DNA of 64,000 nt from Pauljensenia sp018375675 (GTDB taxonomy: Bacteria; Actinomycetota; Actinomycetes; Actinomycetales; Actinomycetaceae), in NCBI GenBank assembly GCA_041432705.1, contig JAPWAE010000002.1, positions 316,801 to 380,800 of the forward strand. Direction: 5' to 3'. The notes under the pieces are model-generated. The model did no database searches and was not told the DNA's origin. It saw nothing but the letters and a program-made list of their open reading frames with translations. Shown piece by piece: positions 8,836 to 17,043 of this stretch (the first letter of the stretch is position 1; every line of letters starts with the position of its first letter). The position numbers and the translations under genes are program-made.

Positions 8836-9551
8836 GCGCGCACTCCTAGGGCATCGAGGATCGGGTTGTCGGGTCGCACGTCGAAGGCGCGGATCCAAGG
8901 GTCGGCGTCCGCCAGCTCCTCGGGCCGCCCGGAGGCGACGATCGTGCGCCGCAGCAGGTACAGGCGGTCGCACCCGGCGCGCGCGCCGATGAGGTCGTGC
9001 GTGGTCATGAGGAGGGCCCGCCCCCCGTCCGCGAGGCTACGGAACAGGTCCATGAGCATCTCCTGCGTGGGCATGTCGAGGCCGGTGAAGGGCTCGTCGA
9101 GGAGCAGCACGGCGGGCCGAATCGCGAGGGCCCGGGCGACGAGGACACGCTGGCGCTGGCCGCCGGACAGCTCGCCGATGGGACGCTTCGCGAGGTCGCG
9201 CATCCCCACGAGGGACAGGGCCTCCTCGACGGCGCGGAAGTGCGGGGTCCGCGCGCGCCCGAGCAGCCCGCGCCGCACGGTGACGGCCTGCAGGACGGCG
9301 TCGCGCACGCTGATCGGAAAGTCCCACGCGAACTCGTGGCGCTGCGGCACGTAGCCGATCGCGCCGTCGGTCTCGACGCGCCCGCTGGAGGGGATGAGTC
9401 CCAGGATCGAGCGGATCAGCGTGGTCTTTCCGGCGCCGTTGGGTCCGATGAGGCCGACGAGCTCCCCTGCCTCGACCTCCAGGTTGACGCCCTCGAGGAC
9501 GCTGCGCCCACCCAGGGACGCGCCCAGTCCGGTGACGCGCAGCTGGCTCAC
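8832..9551 (-). CDS. Metal ABC transporter ATP-binding protein of the anchored-repeat type
   Basis: 239 residues; the GTG start overlaps the previous stop (GTGA). Walker A GPNGAGKT (36-43), Q-loop VPQRHEF (68-74), signature LSGGQ (128-132) and Walker B LLLDEP (149-154) are intact. It is cytoplasmic and energises the permease encoded immediately after it (ATGA overlap). The closest well-known relatives are ZnuC/MntB-type ATPases; the neighbouring repeat proteins place it in the anchored-repeat subfamily. Confidence 0.92.
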   Translation of the reverse strand: MSQLRVTGLGASLGGRSVLEGVNLEVEAGELVGLIGPNGAGKTTLIRSILGLIPSSGRVETDGAIGYVPQRHEFAWDFPISVRDAVLQAVTVRRGLLGRARTPHFRAVEEALSLVGMRDLAKRPIGELSGGQRQRVLVARALAIRPAVLLLDEPFTGLDMPTQEMLMDLFRSLADGGRALLMTTHDLIGARAGCDRLYLLRRTIVASGRPEELADADPWIRAFDVRPDNPILDALGVRA

Positions 9552-10675
9552 TGCTCCCCTCCCCGATCGTCGAGGCCGGGGCCGCGCTCGCCCGAGCCCT
9601 CACCGCGGGCGGTGGGTAGGGGCGCGAGGATGGAGTCGGCCTCGGCGATGGCGGCGGCCTGTTCGGCGCGGCTGCGCCGCGAGCGCGCGACGACGAGGGC
9701 GCCGATCACGAGGAGCGACGCCGCGGCGACGGCGATGATCGCGAGGAAGGCCCAGTCGGGCAGCCCGCCCGACGCGGCCCCCAAAGCAGAGGACGAACCG
9801 GCGGCGTCAGCGGCCCCGGAAGCAGCGGGCGCAGCACCAGAGGAAGAAGCAGAGGAAGAAGCGGAAGCGCCATCGGCGGGGGCAGCGGCGGGCGCGGCCA
9901 TGGCCAGGGCCTCGGACGCGGAGGCGGCGTCACCGACGGCGAAGCGCAGGGTCGTGGAGGCGCTCACGGCCTCGCCGGCGGTGGTCGTGCCCAGGAAGGT
10001 TACGGTCGCCGTGTAGGTGCCGGGCGCGGAGAACGCCCAGTTGGCGTGTACGTGCGTGCCCGAGTCGATCCACACGTCTCCAGGCGCCGCGCCCGAGTCG
10101 GCGAGCAGGAGCGGCTTGCCGAAGGTGCCGGACTGCAGGAACAGCCACGCGCGGCCGGGGCCGCTCACGGGGCCGACGCGCATGGTGAGGCCACGGTCGA
10201 TGGTGGCCGTGACGGCGGGGTCCTGCGTGTTCCATCCGAGCCACACGACGCCCGGGTTCTGCGTCTGGGGAACGACGTACACGGGCTTGCCCGCGACGTC
10301 GGCCAGGAAGGGGTAGTCGGCGGAGTCGGGCGCGGTCATGATGGCCGCATCATTGACCCGCAGGACGGTCTGGTTGGGGTCGCGCCACACGGCGCCGCTC
10401 TCGGCGTCATGGCGCAGGCCGGCCCTCCACTGTCCGTCGATCAGTCGTGGGCCGAGGTCGACGTGCCCGACGCTGATCTCGCTGGCCTCGTTGGACCATT
10501 CTTCGTGCGCGGCGACGCTCTGCGCGAGGTCGGGGTCGGGACTCGGGTCAGCAAAGGAAGAGGGTGCACCCGCGATGACGGCGAAGGCGCACAGCAAAGC
10601 GGCGATTGGCCACCTCAAGGCCGCCCCCGGGGCGCAGAGCCGGCGGCCGGAAGTGGAGCAGGTATGAGTGTTCAT
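9548..10675 (-). CDS. Membrane-anchored ABC-transporter-associated repeat protein
   Basis: 375 residues. The ATG at 10675 overlaps the lipoprotein stop (ATGA); the frame stays open upstream but that part is antisense-like noise. A signal peptide (about 1-47) is followed by one surface repeat running from GHVDLGPRLIDGQW to HVHANWAFSAPGTY, the actinobacterial surface-anchored repeat seen also in two sister genes. An Ala/Ser-rich spacer, a C-terminal membrane helix (FLAIIAVAAASLLVIGALVV) and a basic tail follow. No LPXTG-like motif is present, so it stays in the membrane. Likely role: extracellular metal or metallophore capture next to the permease (inference from operon). Confidence 0.85.
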   Translation of the reverse strand: MNTHTCSTSGRRLCAPGAALRWPIAALLCAFAVIAGAPSSFADPSPDPDLAQSVAAHEEWSNEASEISVGHVDLGPRLIDGQWRAGLRHDAESGAVWRDPNQTVLRVNDAAIMTAPDSADYPFLADVAGKPVYVVPQTQNPGVVWLGWNTQDPAVTATIDRGLTMRVGPVSGPGRAWLFLQSGTFGKPLLLADSGAAPGDVWIDSGTHVHANWAFSAPGTYTATVTFLGTTTAGEAVSASTTLRFAVGDAASASEALAMAAPAAAPADGASASSSASSSGAAPAASGAADAAGSSSALGAASGGLPDWAFLAIIAVAAASLLVIGALVVARSRRSRAEQAAAIAEADSILAPLPTARGEGSGERGPGLDDRGGEQ

Positions 10676-12360
10676 GGCATCTCCTTGCCGCCCAGGCAGC
10701 GTGCCAGTGAGCGGGCGTTGTGTTCCATCATGTCGATGTAGGTGGGTGCTTGGTCGTCGAGGGTGTCGCCGTACAGGGGGCAGATGTCCACGCCCGCGTC
10801 GGTGGCGGCGGTGCGCAGGGTGGAGCGGGTGCGCGCCAGGTTGGGTTCGAGGAAGACCGCGGGGATCGAGGAGTCGGACAGGGTGGCCTGGAGTTTGATC
10901 CGGTCGGCGATGGAGGGTTCGACGCTGGGGTTGGGGGCGACGAAGCCGGCGACGGTGAGGCCGTAGGCGTTCGCCAGGTACGCGTACGCGTCGTTGGTGG
11001 TGACGAGCTTGCGGCGCTCGGAGGGGATGGACGCGATGGTCGAGGCGACGGTGGCGTCGAGCTCGTCGAGGCGCGTCAGGTAGGCGGCCGCGTTGGCCCG
11101 GTAGGTGGCCTCGCCGTCGGGGTCGACGGAGATCAGCGAGTCGCGGATGACGCGCACGTACGCCTGGGCGTTGTGGACGTCGTGCCACAGGTGGGGGTCG
11201 ATGTCGCCGTGGACGTGCTTGCCGAGGACGGCCTGCGGCAGCATGTACACGTTCGCGCCGGGTTCGCCGATGAAGCGGAACGAGGCCTCGCCGGGGATCG
11301 TCGTGAGCGCGCGGGTGGGCACTTCGATGACGACCTGGTCGAGGTCGGTGCACTCCATGGTCGAGGCGACGGCCGCGCCCGTGGTTCCTGCGCCCACGCA
11401 GGGGGCCGAGGCCTCGTCCCCGCTGAGTGCTCCGGCGTCGGAGGCGAGTTCGACGCGCTTGGTGGTGAGGTTGACGGTGATGTCGGCGTGGCCGGCGGAC
11501 AGGATGCGGCGGCCTTCTGCGGCGGCGATGTCCTCGGGCGGGGTGCCGACGGCGAAGACGGCGGTGCCTTCCCCGACGCTGACAGGCGTGGCGCCGGGGG
11601 TGGTGCGCAGGTTGGCGCGGAAGTGGACGCGGTAGACGCCGGGGGCGGTGAACGCCCAGCTCATGTGCTGGTGGGCGTCGGCGGGCAGCTGCGCGGTGTC
11701 GGTGTCGTATCCGCCTGCGGCGTTGAAGCCGTCCGAGGTCGCGAAGGCGATTTCGGGCTGCCCGAACGACGTGGTGAGGTAGGCGGCGGCCTGGCCGGGC
11801 CCGTCGACGCCGGTGGTCGTCAGGTCGATCTGCGAGGCTCGGGTGGCCCCCATGTCGGCGCCGTCGCCCCACACGCGCATGCCGAGCCAGGGGGTGTCGA
11901 GGGCGCGGTCTTCGACGAGGGGGAGGATGGTGGCGCCGTTCTTGGCGGCCTCCTCGGCGACGGAGACAGAGCGCGAGCTGGCGGGCAGGTTGGAGTCGAG
12001 GGCGCGGATGAGGGCGTGCTCCTCGAGCATGAGGTAGTTGGAGAAGGCGACGTCCGCGTAGGCGACGTCGCGGATGGTGCGCAGGGAGGGCTCCCACGAG
12101 TGCGGGTCCGCCCCGTTGGGCACCATCTGCGTGACGTGGACGCGGTCTCCGGCGACGTTGCGCACGAGGTCGGCGAGGATGCCGGTCGTGGCGACGACGC
12201 GCAGTTCACCGTCGCTCGCGGGGTCGGGCGCGGGCGCGCACCCTGCCAGGGTCGCCGTGATCGCTAACGTCGAGGCAGCGAGCACACACCCACTCCCCCG
12301 CCACCCACGGATGGGGAGGCGGGGGATGAAGGAGAGTCGGCCTCGTGAATGAGGGGTCAC
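10672..12360 (-). CDS. Metal ABC transporter substrate-binding lipoprotein with inserted surface repeat
   Basis: 562 residues. The GTG at 12360 overlaps the upstream TGA as GTGA; a longer frame from 12432 is less likely. A lipobox LAGC (Cys41) predicts lipidation. A ZnuA/TroA-like binding fold starts with VVATTGILADLVRNVAGDRV and continues NGADPHSWEPS, but after about residue 150 it is interrupted by a surface repeat (DTPWLGMRVWGD to AHQHMSWAFTAPGVY). It resumes at HGDIDPHLWHDVHNAQAY and ends with the usual IPAVFLEPNL and IDMMEHNARSLA segments. The split is characteristic of anchored-repeat transporters. Acts outside the membrane, delivering metal to the permease. Confidence 0.9.
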   Translation of the reverse strand: MTPHSRGRLSFIPRLPIRGWRGSGCVLAASTLAITATLAGCAPAPDPASDGELRVVATTGILADLVRNVAGDRVHVTQMVPNGADPHSWEPSLRTIRDVAYADVAFSNYLMLEEHALIRALDSNLPASSRSVSVAEEAAKNGATILPLVEDRALDTPWLGMRVWGDGADMGATRASQIDLTTTGVDGPGQAAAYLTTSFGQPEIAFATSDGFNAAGGYDTDTAQLPADAHQHMSWAFTAPGVYRVHFRANLRTTPGATPVSVGEGTAVFAVGTPPEDIAAAEGRRILSAGHADITVNLTTKRVELASDAGALSGDEASAPCVGAGTTGAAVASTMECTDLDQVVIEVPTRALTTIPGEASFRFIGEPGANVYMLPQAVLGKHVHGDIDPHLWHDVHNAQAYVRVIRDSLISVDPDGEATYRANAAAYLTRLDELDATVASTIASIPSERRKLVTTNDAYAYLANAYGLTVAGFVAPNPSVEPSIADRIKLQATLSDSSIPAVFLEPNLARTRSTLRTAATDAGVDICPLYGDTLDDQAPTYIDMMEHNARSLARCLGGKEMP

Positions 12361-14330
12361 AGCGTTGCGCGCAGGTTGCGGCGACGTCCGATCGCACCCA
12401 CCCACACGCAGGCCGCGCCCGTGAGCGCCCACGTGAGGGAGACGACGGTCAGCGGGATGGTGTCGGCGCCGGTGGTGGCCAGGGAGAGGTCGCAGTCCTT
12501 ACCGGACGCGGTGCGGCCGACGACCTGGGAGACCATGGGTCGCCCGTTGGGGCCGGTCGCGCCGGTGGCGGTGAGGTCGCCGCCGGAGCCGAAGCCGCTG
12601 CCCGCGAGCGCCGCGCCGTTCGGGGTGACACGCATGGTGATGGTCAGCGTGTAGGTGCCGGGCGCGGTGAACACCCAGTTCTGGTGGGCGTGCGTGTTGG
12701 CACCGAGCGTGTAGCCGGTGCCGGGGCCGTCGAAGACGTGCTCGCCGACGCCGGAGCCGAGCGCGCCCGCGTTGAAGACGGCGACGCGTCCGGGGCCTTC
12801 GACGGCGTCGAGGGTGAACTGGACGGGGCCGGTGGTGCCGGTGACGATCTCTTCGCGCTGGGAGTTCAGGCCCAGCCACGGCACACCCGCGATCTGGGTG
12901 GAGGGGATCAGCCAGACGCTGGAGCCGGGGGTGGCGACAAAGCCGAGGTCGGCGGGCGCGGTGATGCGCGCGGCGTCACCGAGGGCGAAGGTCAGGGACG
13001 AGGGGTCAACCCACTGGGCGGGCTGGCTGCGGTCGTCCTTGACGCGGGCGACGAGGGTGCCGTTTTCGATGGCGGGGCCCAGGTCGAAGTGGCCGTCGGT
13101 GGCGTTGCCGGAGGCACCGTCGCCGACGCTGACGGTCAGGGTCGTGCGCGCGGTGTTTGCGGGCGCGCTGTTCGAGGCCAGGGTGGCGGCCTCGGCCTCG
13201 GTGGCCTCGCGGGTGATGCGGGTGGCGACGCAGCGCTCACCGCCGGTCGCGCCCGAGGTGGTGTGCGCGCCCGAGGACGGGGCGGGGTTCGCGCCGGTCG
13301 TCGTGCCGGTGGTGCCGGTCGTTCCCGTCGTGCCGGCCGAGGGGGCGGGGGCGCTGGGCGTACCCGTGGTGCCGTTGTCGGCCTGGTCCTGCGCGGCCTG
13401 GTTGTTCGTGGAGCTCACGGAGCCGGGGCCCACGCCGGGGGCGGGGGCGGGCTGCGCCTGGTCGGTCGAGGGGGCCGCTCCGGACTCGGCGAGGCACGAG
13501 GCCTCGTCGGCGACGTCAATCGTGTAGGTGTGGACCGCGGACTGGGCGTTGGCGGAGCCGGTGTTCCCGGGGGTCCAGGCGCTGGCCTGGACGGTCAGCG
13601 TGTAGCGGCCTGCGCGCGTAAAGAGCCAGTTGACGTGCTTGTGGGCGGCGTAGGGCTGGTCGATGTCGTCGCCGCCCGGCGCCAGGTCGAAGCTGCCATC
13701 ATTGGTGACCGCCTTCATGCCCTCCGTGAAGCTGGAGGTGAAGGCGTAGATGCGGCCGTCGGCGGGACCCGTGTAGGAGATGTGGAAGCGCGCAGCGTCG
13801 TATCCGCCGGCGGCGACGCCCAGGGTGTCCCAGCCGGGCCACAGCACGGTGGCCTGGTTGTCGCCGGACTGGCCGAGCAGGTAAGCGGCGGCGGGCGCAC
13901 CGGTCGCCTGGCTAACGGAGGCGGGAATCTGGGTGAGCGTGGACTTGTTGACGGCGAGGAGCGTCTGCTCGGGCTCGCGCATGACGCCGGAGCCCGTCGC
14001 GTCCTCCTTGATGCGCAGGGTGAGCGCGCCGGACGCGTCGGAGGTCAGGTCGAAGATGTCGGCGTGGCCGCGGTCCAGGGTGGCCGTGGTGCCGGCGGGG
14101 GCGGTGCGCATGACGGCGCAGGTGGTCGCGTCGGCCTCGGACGAGGCCGTGGCTGCGTCTGCGGTGGCCTCGGTGGCCTCCTCTGTCGCTACTGCGTCCG
14201 CGGTGTCGGCGGTGGCCTCGTCGGCGGCGTGTGCCGCTCCGGGCACGAGGAAGGAGGTAGCCGCGAGGGCCATGGCGGCGAAAGCCCGGGCAGCTGCGCG
14301 GCCCGGGTTCCGGTACTTCGTGGGGTTCAT
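12357..14330 (-). CDS. Sortase-anchored surface protein with two ABC-associated repeats
   Basis: 657 residues and first gene of the transporter operon. Signal peptide (about 1-35, cleavage near AHA). Two surface repeats are visible: GHADIFDLTSDASG to AHKHVNWLFTRAGRY, and DGHFDLGPAIENG to HAHQNWVFTAPGTY. A Pro/Gly/Thr-rich linker separates them. The C-terminus has the sortase-type motif LATTG (617-621), a hydrophobic helix and RRR, so it should be linked to peptidoglycan. The start is supported by an AGAGGA site. A Fur/Zur-like box lies 38 nt upstream. Likely role: wall-exposed ligand capture that feeds the lipoprotein; whether the ligand is free metal, a chelate or haem is unknown. Confidence 0.85.
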   Translation of the reverse strand: MNPTKYRNPGRAAARAFAAMALAATSFLVPGAAHAADEATADTADAVATEEATEATADAATASSEADATTCAVMRTAPAGTTATLDRGHADIFDLTSDASGALTLRIKEDATGSGVMREPEQTLLAVNKSTLTQIPASVSQATGAPAAAYLLGQSGDNQATVLWPGWDTLGVAAGGYDAARFHISYTGPADGRIYAFTSSFTEGMKAVTNDGSFDLAPGGDDIDQPYAAHKHVNWLFTRAGRYTLTVQASAWTPGNTGSANAQSAVHTYTIDVADEASCLAESGAAPSTDQAQPAPAPGVGPGSVSSTNNQAAQDQADNGTTGTPSAPAPSAGTTGTTGTTGTTTGANPAPSSGAHTTSGATGGERCVATRITREATEAEAATLASNSAPANTARTTLTVSVGDGASGNATDGHFDLGPAIENGTLVARVKDDRSQPAQWVDPSSLTFALGDAARITAPADLGFVATPGSSVWLIPSTQIAGVPWLGLNSQREEIVTGTTGPVQFTLDAVEGPGRVAVFNAGALGSGVGEHVFDGPGTGYTLGANTHAHQNWVFTAPGTYTLTITMRVTPNGAALAGSGFGSGGDLTATGATGPNGRPMVSQVVGRTASGKDCDLSLATTGADTIPLTVVSLTWALTGAACVWVGAIGRRRNLRATL

Positions 14331-14367
14331 GAGGGGGTCCTCTAGGTGCTTCGCACGTGACTATGAA

Positions 14368-14382
14368 TGAGAATCGTTATCA
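14368..14382. promoter_or_regulatory. Fur/Zur-family operator candidate upstream of the metal transporter operon
   Basis: TGAGAATCGTTATCA is a 7-1-7 imperfect palindrome (5 of 7 positions symmetric) matching the general Fur/Zur-box form TGANAATNNTTNTCA. It lies 38 nt before the first ATG of the operon, where a repressor would block transcription. Metal identity cannot be read from the site. Confidence 0.65.
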
Positions 14383-15081
14383 TTCTATGCCTATGGCCCC
14401 CGCCGCGCAAAGTTCTGGCGCCCGAAACCCCTGATCGCGGCCCACCCCCCTCATGCGAATCTGCCCTGATTGTGGCCAGACAATGCAGCCGAGAGCCCTG
14501 ATGACGCCCCGAAGCCTCGGGAACCACCACCTCCAGGGCAATACCCCTCCCCTAAATTTCGCATGCAATTCCCCTATCCTTCTTTCAATCTTTTAATCCA
14601 CATCGTTGAAATTCTGCGGTTTTCTCCCCATTGTCGATTTGTCTGACCACCGAATTGCATGCGAAATTGATGGCGAGCTTCAGTAGCCAACGGTCGATGA
14701 ACTCGTACGAACCGACATCAAATTTTTAGAAATTTTGCGATCTGTAAACGATCACAGCCGACACAATAGATGAATTGTGACGGCGTGCGCACGTTTGCGC
14801 AGGTGGTGTGCACGCAACCACTTTGCTTTGCAATTGCTTGGTTTTTGATGCGATCTAAATTACTGGCCGAACGGTTGATTGCGCGTTTTGGGAGGGATAA
14901 GCTATAACCATCAAGCGCTGACGAAGCTGCCAAGCTGGTCTGGCGCTTTTCTTGTTTGAAACGCAGGGTCGCGCCAACGCCACCCGCGTTGGCACACTCC
15001 ACGAACGAGATCCGCCGGGTGATCCCCGGCCTCGTCAAACAGGGAATCAACACAACATACGATCCCACGAGGAGTTCACTC
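14383..15081. other. Intergenic region, about 700 nt, AT-rich core
   Basis: No credible gene. Bases about 14560-14900 are unusually AT-rich for this genome. The region carries an inverted pair of a GCATGC-centred word (listed separately) and presumably the promoter of the small ORF at 15082. Confidence 0.5.
14555..14668. repeat. Inverted pair of word G (AATTTCGCATGCAATTCCC)
   Basis: The 19-mer AATTTCGCATGCAATTCCC occurs at 14555-14573, and 17 nt of its reverse complement at 14652-14668, bracketing about 78 nt of AT-rich DNA. The identical 19-mer recurs at 47493-47511 in another intergenic repeat region. Function unknown. Confidence 0.7.
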
Positions 15082-15180
15082 ATGTTCTCGACCATCGACG
15101 TCATGGTTGCCCAGGCCCACATCGATCAGCTCAACGAGCTCGCCGACGCCAAGCGCCTGGTGAAGGCCGACCGCCACTGA
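15082..15180 (+). CDS. Small protein, 32 residues, unknown function
   Basis: ATG at 15082 has a strong CGAGGAG ribosome site 7 nt upstream, and the ORF is followed 30 nt later by a textbook terminator with a T-run. The product (start MFSTIDVMVAQAHIDQLNEL, basic C-terminus) is predicted to be helical, without signal or membrane segment. An upstream in-frame ATG at 14956 would give 74 residues but lacks a ribosome site. I recognise no family. The tight ribosome-site/ORF/terminator unit argues for a real transcript. Confidence 0.6.
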   Translation: MFSTIDVMVAQAHIDQLNELADAKRLVKADRH

Positions 15181-15210
15181 GCGAATTCCGGCCACGCCGG
15201 AGTTCCACGC

Positions 15211-15245
15211 AAGTCCGCAGACCCGCAGGGGCTGCGGACTTTTTG
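15211..15245 (+). terminator. Rho-independent terminator of the small ORF
   Basis: AAGTCCGCAG (15211-15220) pairs with CTGCGGACTT (15232-15241), 11-nt loop, followed by TTTT. One of the few classical T-tailed terminators in the window. Confidence 0.85.
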
Positions 15246-15248
15246 CAT

Positions 15249-15570
15249 ACCGTCGCTGCCGCGGTCGCGGTGCCCGTGGGCGGTGGCGGGGCCTGGCCGC
15301 GGTGCCCGTGGGCGGTGGCGGGGCCTGGCCGGGCTACACGCCAGCACACCAGGTGCCGCCGGTGTGGAGGGCGCCGGAGGGACCGAAGGGCACAAGAGGG
15401 CCTGGCTGCGGTGCCCGTGGGCGGCGGCGGGGCCTGGCCGGGCTTCGAGACGACGCGCCGAGCCGGAGGCTCGCGGCGCGGACGGCTCGCGGGCGGGCCG
15501 CCGCCCACGGGCACACCGAGCAGCCCGGCCCAACAGCACACCACGCGGCGCCCGGAACACCAGCGGCGCC
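15249..15570 (+). repeat. GC-rich interspersed repeat E, copy 1
   Basis: Begins with tandem copies of GTGCCCGTGGGCGGTGGCGG-type units (each ending GGGCCTGGCC) at about 15269-15335 and again near 15410. It continues with a segment reading GGTGTGGAGGGCGCCGGAGG, then GGGCTTCGAGACGACGCG, and GGGCGGGCCGCCGCCCACGG. The same modules recur in opposite orientation at 37255-37585 and 47216-47462. Open frames here are a by-product of extreme G+C. No gene is called between 15181 and 15691. Confidence 0.75.
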
Positions 15571-15578
15571 ACAGAGAA

Positions 15579-15594
15579 TGTTTCACGTGAAACA
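15579..15594. promoter_or_regulatory. parS: parS site 2
   Basis: Perfect TGTTTCACGTGAAACA palindrome between repeat E copy 1 and the aminotransferase gene. Confidence 0.93.
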
Positions 15595-15691
15595 TCTGCC
15601 CAACCACCGGCCCCGTTACCCCGTATGGCCAGGAAAGTGGCACACTTGATCTATACGGTTCTATGTAACTTCATGCAAAGGATGGCATGCC

Positions 15692-17020
15692 TTGACTCAG
15701 CCTTCGACCAACGGCGGCACCCCGGCCTCGTCCGGGCGCACGCCCGCACAGGGAAACCGCCTCGACCCCTGGTACGACGTCTACGCGGACCGCGCACACA
15801 ACCTGCGCGCATCTGAGATTCGAGCTCTGTTCTCCGTCGTGTCGCGCCCCGAGGTCGTCTCCCTCGCTGGTGGCATGCCGAACCTCAAGGACCTGCCCCT
15901 CGATAAGCTCGCGGCGTCCGCAGAGAAGCTCATCCGCAACCACGGCGCGCAGGCCATGCAGTACGGCAGCGGCCAGGGCTGGGAGGTGCTGCGCGAGCGC
16001 ATCACCGAGGTTATGAGCTACGACGGCATCGTCGGCGCCGACCCGGACGACGTCGTGGTCACGACGGGTAGCCAGCAGGCCCTCGACCTCGTCACCGAGC
16101 TCTTCGTGAACCCGGGCGACGTCATCCTCGCCGAGGCCCCCTCCTACGTGGGTGCGCTGGGCGTGTTCCGCGCGCGCCAGGCGGACATCGTGCACGTTCC
16201 CATGGACGAGAACGGCATCATTCCCGAGGCCCTGGTGGAGACGATCCGCGACGTGCGAGCCTCGGGTCGCACGATCAAGTTCATCTACATCATCCCGAAC
16301 TACCACAACCCCGCGGGCGTCACGCTGTCCGCCGAGCGCCGCCCGATCATCGCCGAGATCTGCCTGCGCGAGCACGTCCTGATCGTCGAGGACAACCCCT
16401 ACGGCCTGCTCGGCTTCCACAACGATCCCCTGCCGGCCATCGCCTCGTACAGCCCCGAGGGCGTGGTCTACCTGGGTTCCTTCTCGAAGATGTTTGCTCC
16501 CGGCTTCCGCATCGGCTGGGCGTACGCGCCGCACGCGATCCGCGCGAAGCTGGTCCTGGCCCTCGAGTCCGCGATCCTGTGCCCGTCGATGGTGGGCCAG
16601 ATGGCGATCGCCGACTACCTGAGCAACTACGACTGGTACGGCCAGGTGAAGTCCTTCCGCTCGATGTACGCGGAGCGCTGCCGCGCGATGCTGACCTCGC
16701 TCGAGGAGTATATGCCTTCGTGCACGTGGACGGTCCCCGACGGTGGCTTCTACACGTGGGTGACGCTGCCCGAGGGCCTCGATGCGAAGGCCATGCTGCC
16801 GCGCGCAGTGCGCGCCCAGGTCGCGTACGTGTCGGGCACGGCGTTCTTCTACGACGGGTCGGGCTCCAACCACCTGCGCCTGTCGTTCTGCTACCCCACT
16901 CCCGAGGAGATCCGCGAGGGCGTTCGCCGTCTCTCGACGGTCGTCAACGCGGAGAAGGAAATCGTCGACATGTTCGGTACGGCTTCGGGCAACGAGGCCG
17001 GGGCCGGGTCCGACCGCTAA
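15692..17020 (+). CDS. PLP-dependent aminotransferase, fold type I (2-aminoadipate/MocR-like catalytic domain)
   Basis: 442 residues from a TTG start at 15692 (AAAGGA site 8 nt upstream; nearby ATGs are out of frame). The Schiff-base lysine is K266 in GSFSKMFAPGFRIGW. Other class I/II landmarks are visible: TTGSQQALDL (124-133), IPNYHNPAGV (201-210), VEDNPYGLL (232-240) and the C-terminal LRLSFCYP. There is no GntR-type DNA-binding domain, so it is a metabolic enzyme rather than a MocR regulator. It probably transfers an amino group from an aromatic, branched or 2-aminoadipate-like donor; the substrate cannot be read. The D-Ala-D-Ala ligase gene follows after 23 nt, hinting at a link to amino acid supply for the wall. 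Confidence 0.88.
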   Translation: MTQPSTNGGTPASSGRTPAQGNRLDPWYDVYADRAHNLRASEIRALFSVVSRPEVVSLAGGMPNLKDLPLDKLAASAEKLIRNHGAQAMQYGSGQGWEVLRERITEVMSYDGIVGADPDDVVVTTGSQQALDLVTELFVNPGDVILAEAPSYVGALGVFRARQADIVHVPMDENGIIPEALVETIRDVRASGRTIKFIYIIPNYHNPAGVTLSAERRPIIAEICLREHVLIVEDNPYGLLGFHNDPLPAIASYSPEGVVYLGSFSKMFAPGFRIGWAYAPHAIRAKLVLALESAILCPSMVGQMAIADYLSNYDWYGQVKSFRSMYAERCRAMLTSLEEYMPSCTWTVPDGGFYTWVTLPEGLDAKAMLPRAVRAQVAYVSGTAFFYDGSGSNHLRLSFCYPTPEEIREGVRRLSTVVNAEKEIVDMFGTASGNEAGAGSDR

Positions 17021-17043
17021 GAGTTACCTGAGGAGACACCCCC

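Noticed and set aside
7774..14345. Long plus-strand frames opposite the transporter operon
   Set aside because: They mirror the codon pattern of the minus-strand genes, show no domain, and lack ribosome sites.
15131..15816. Several open frames over repeat E copy 1
   Set aside because: All six frames are open because of extreme G+C; the translations are Arg/Pro/Gly-rich repeats, and the same happens in copies 2 and 3.
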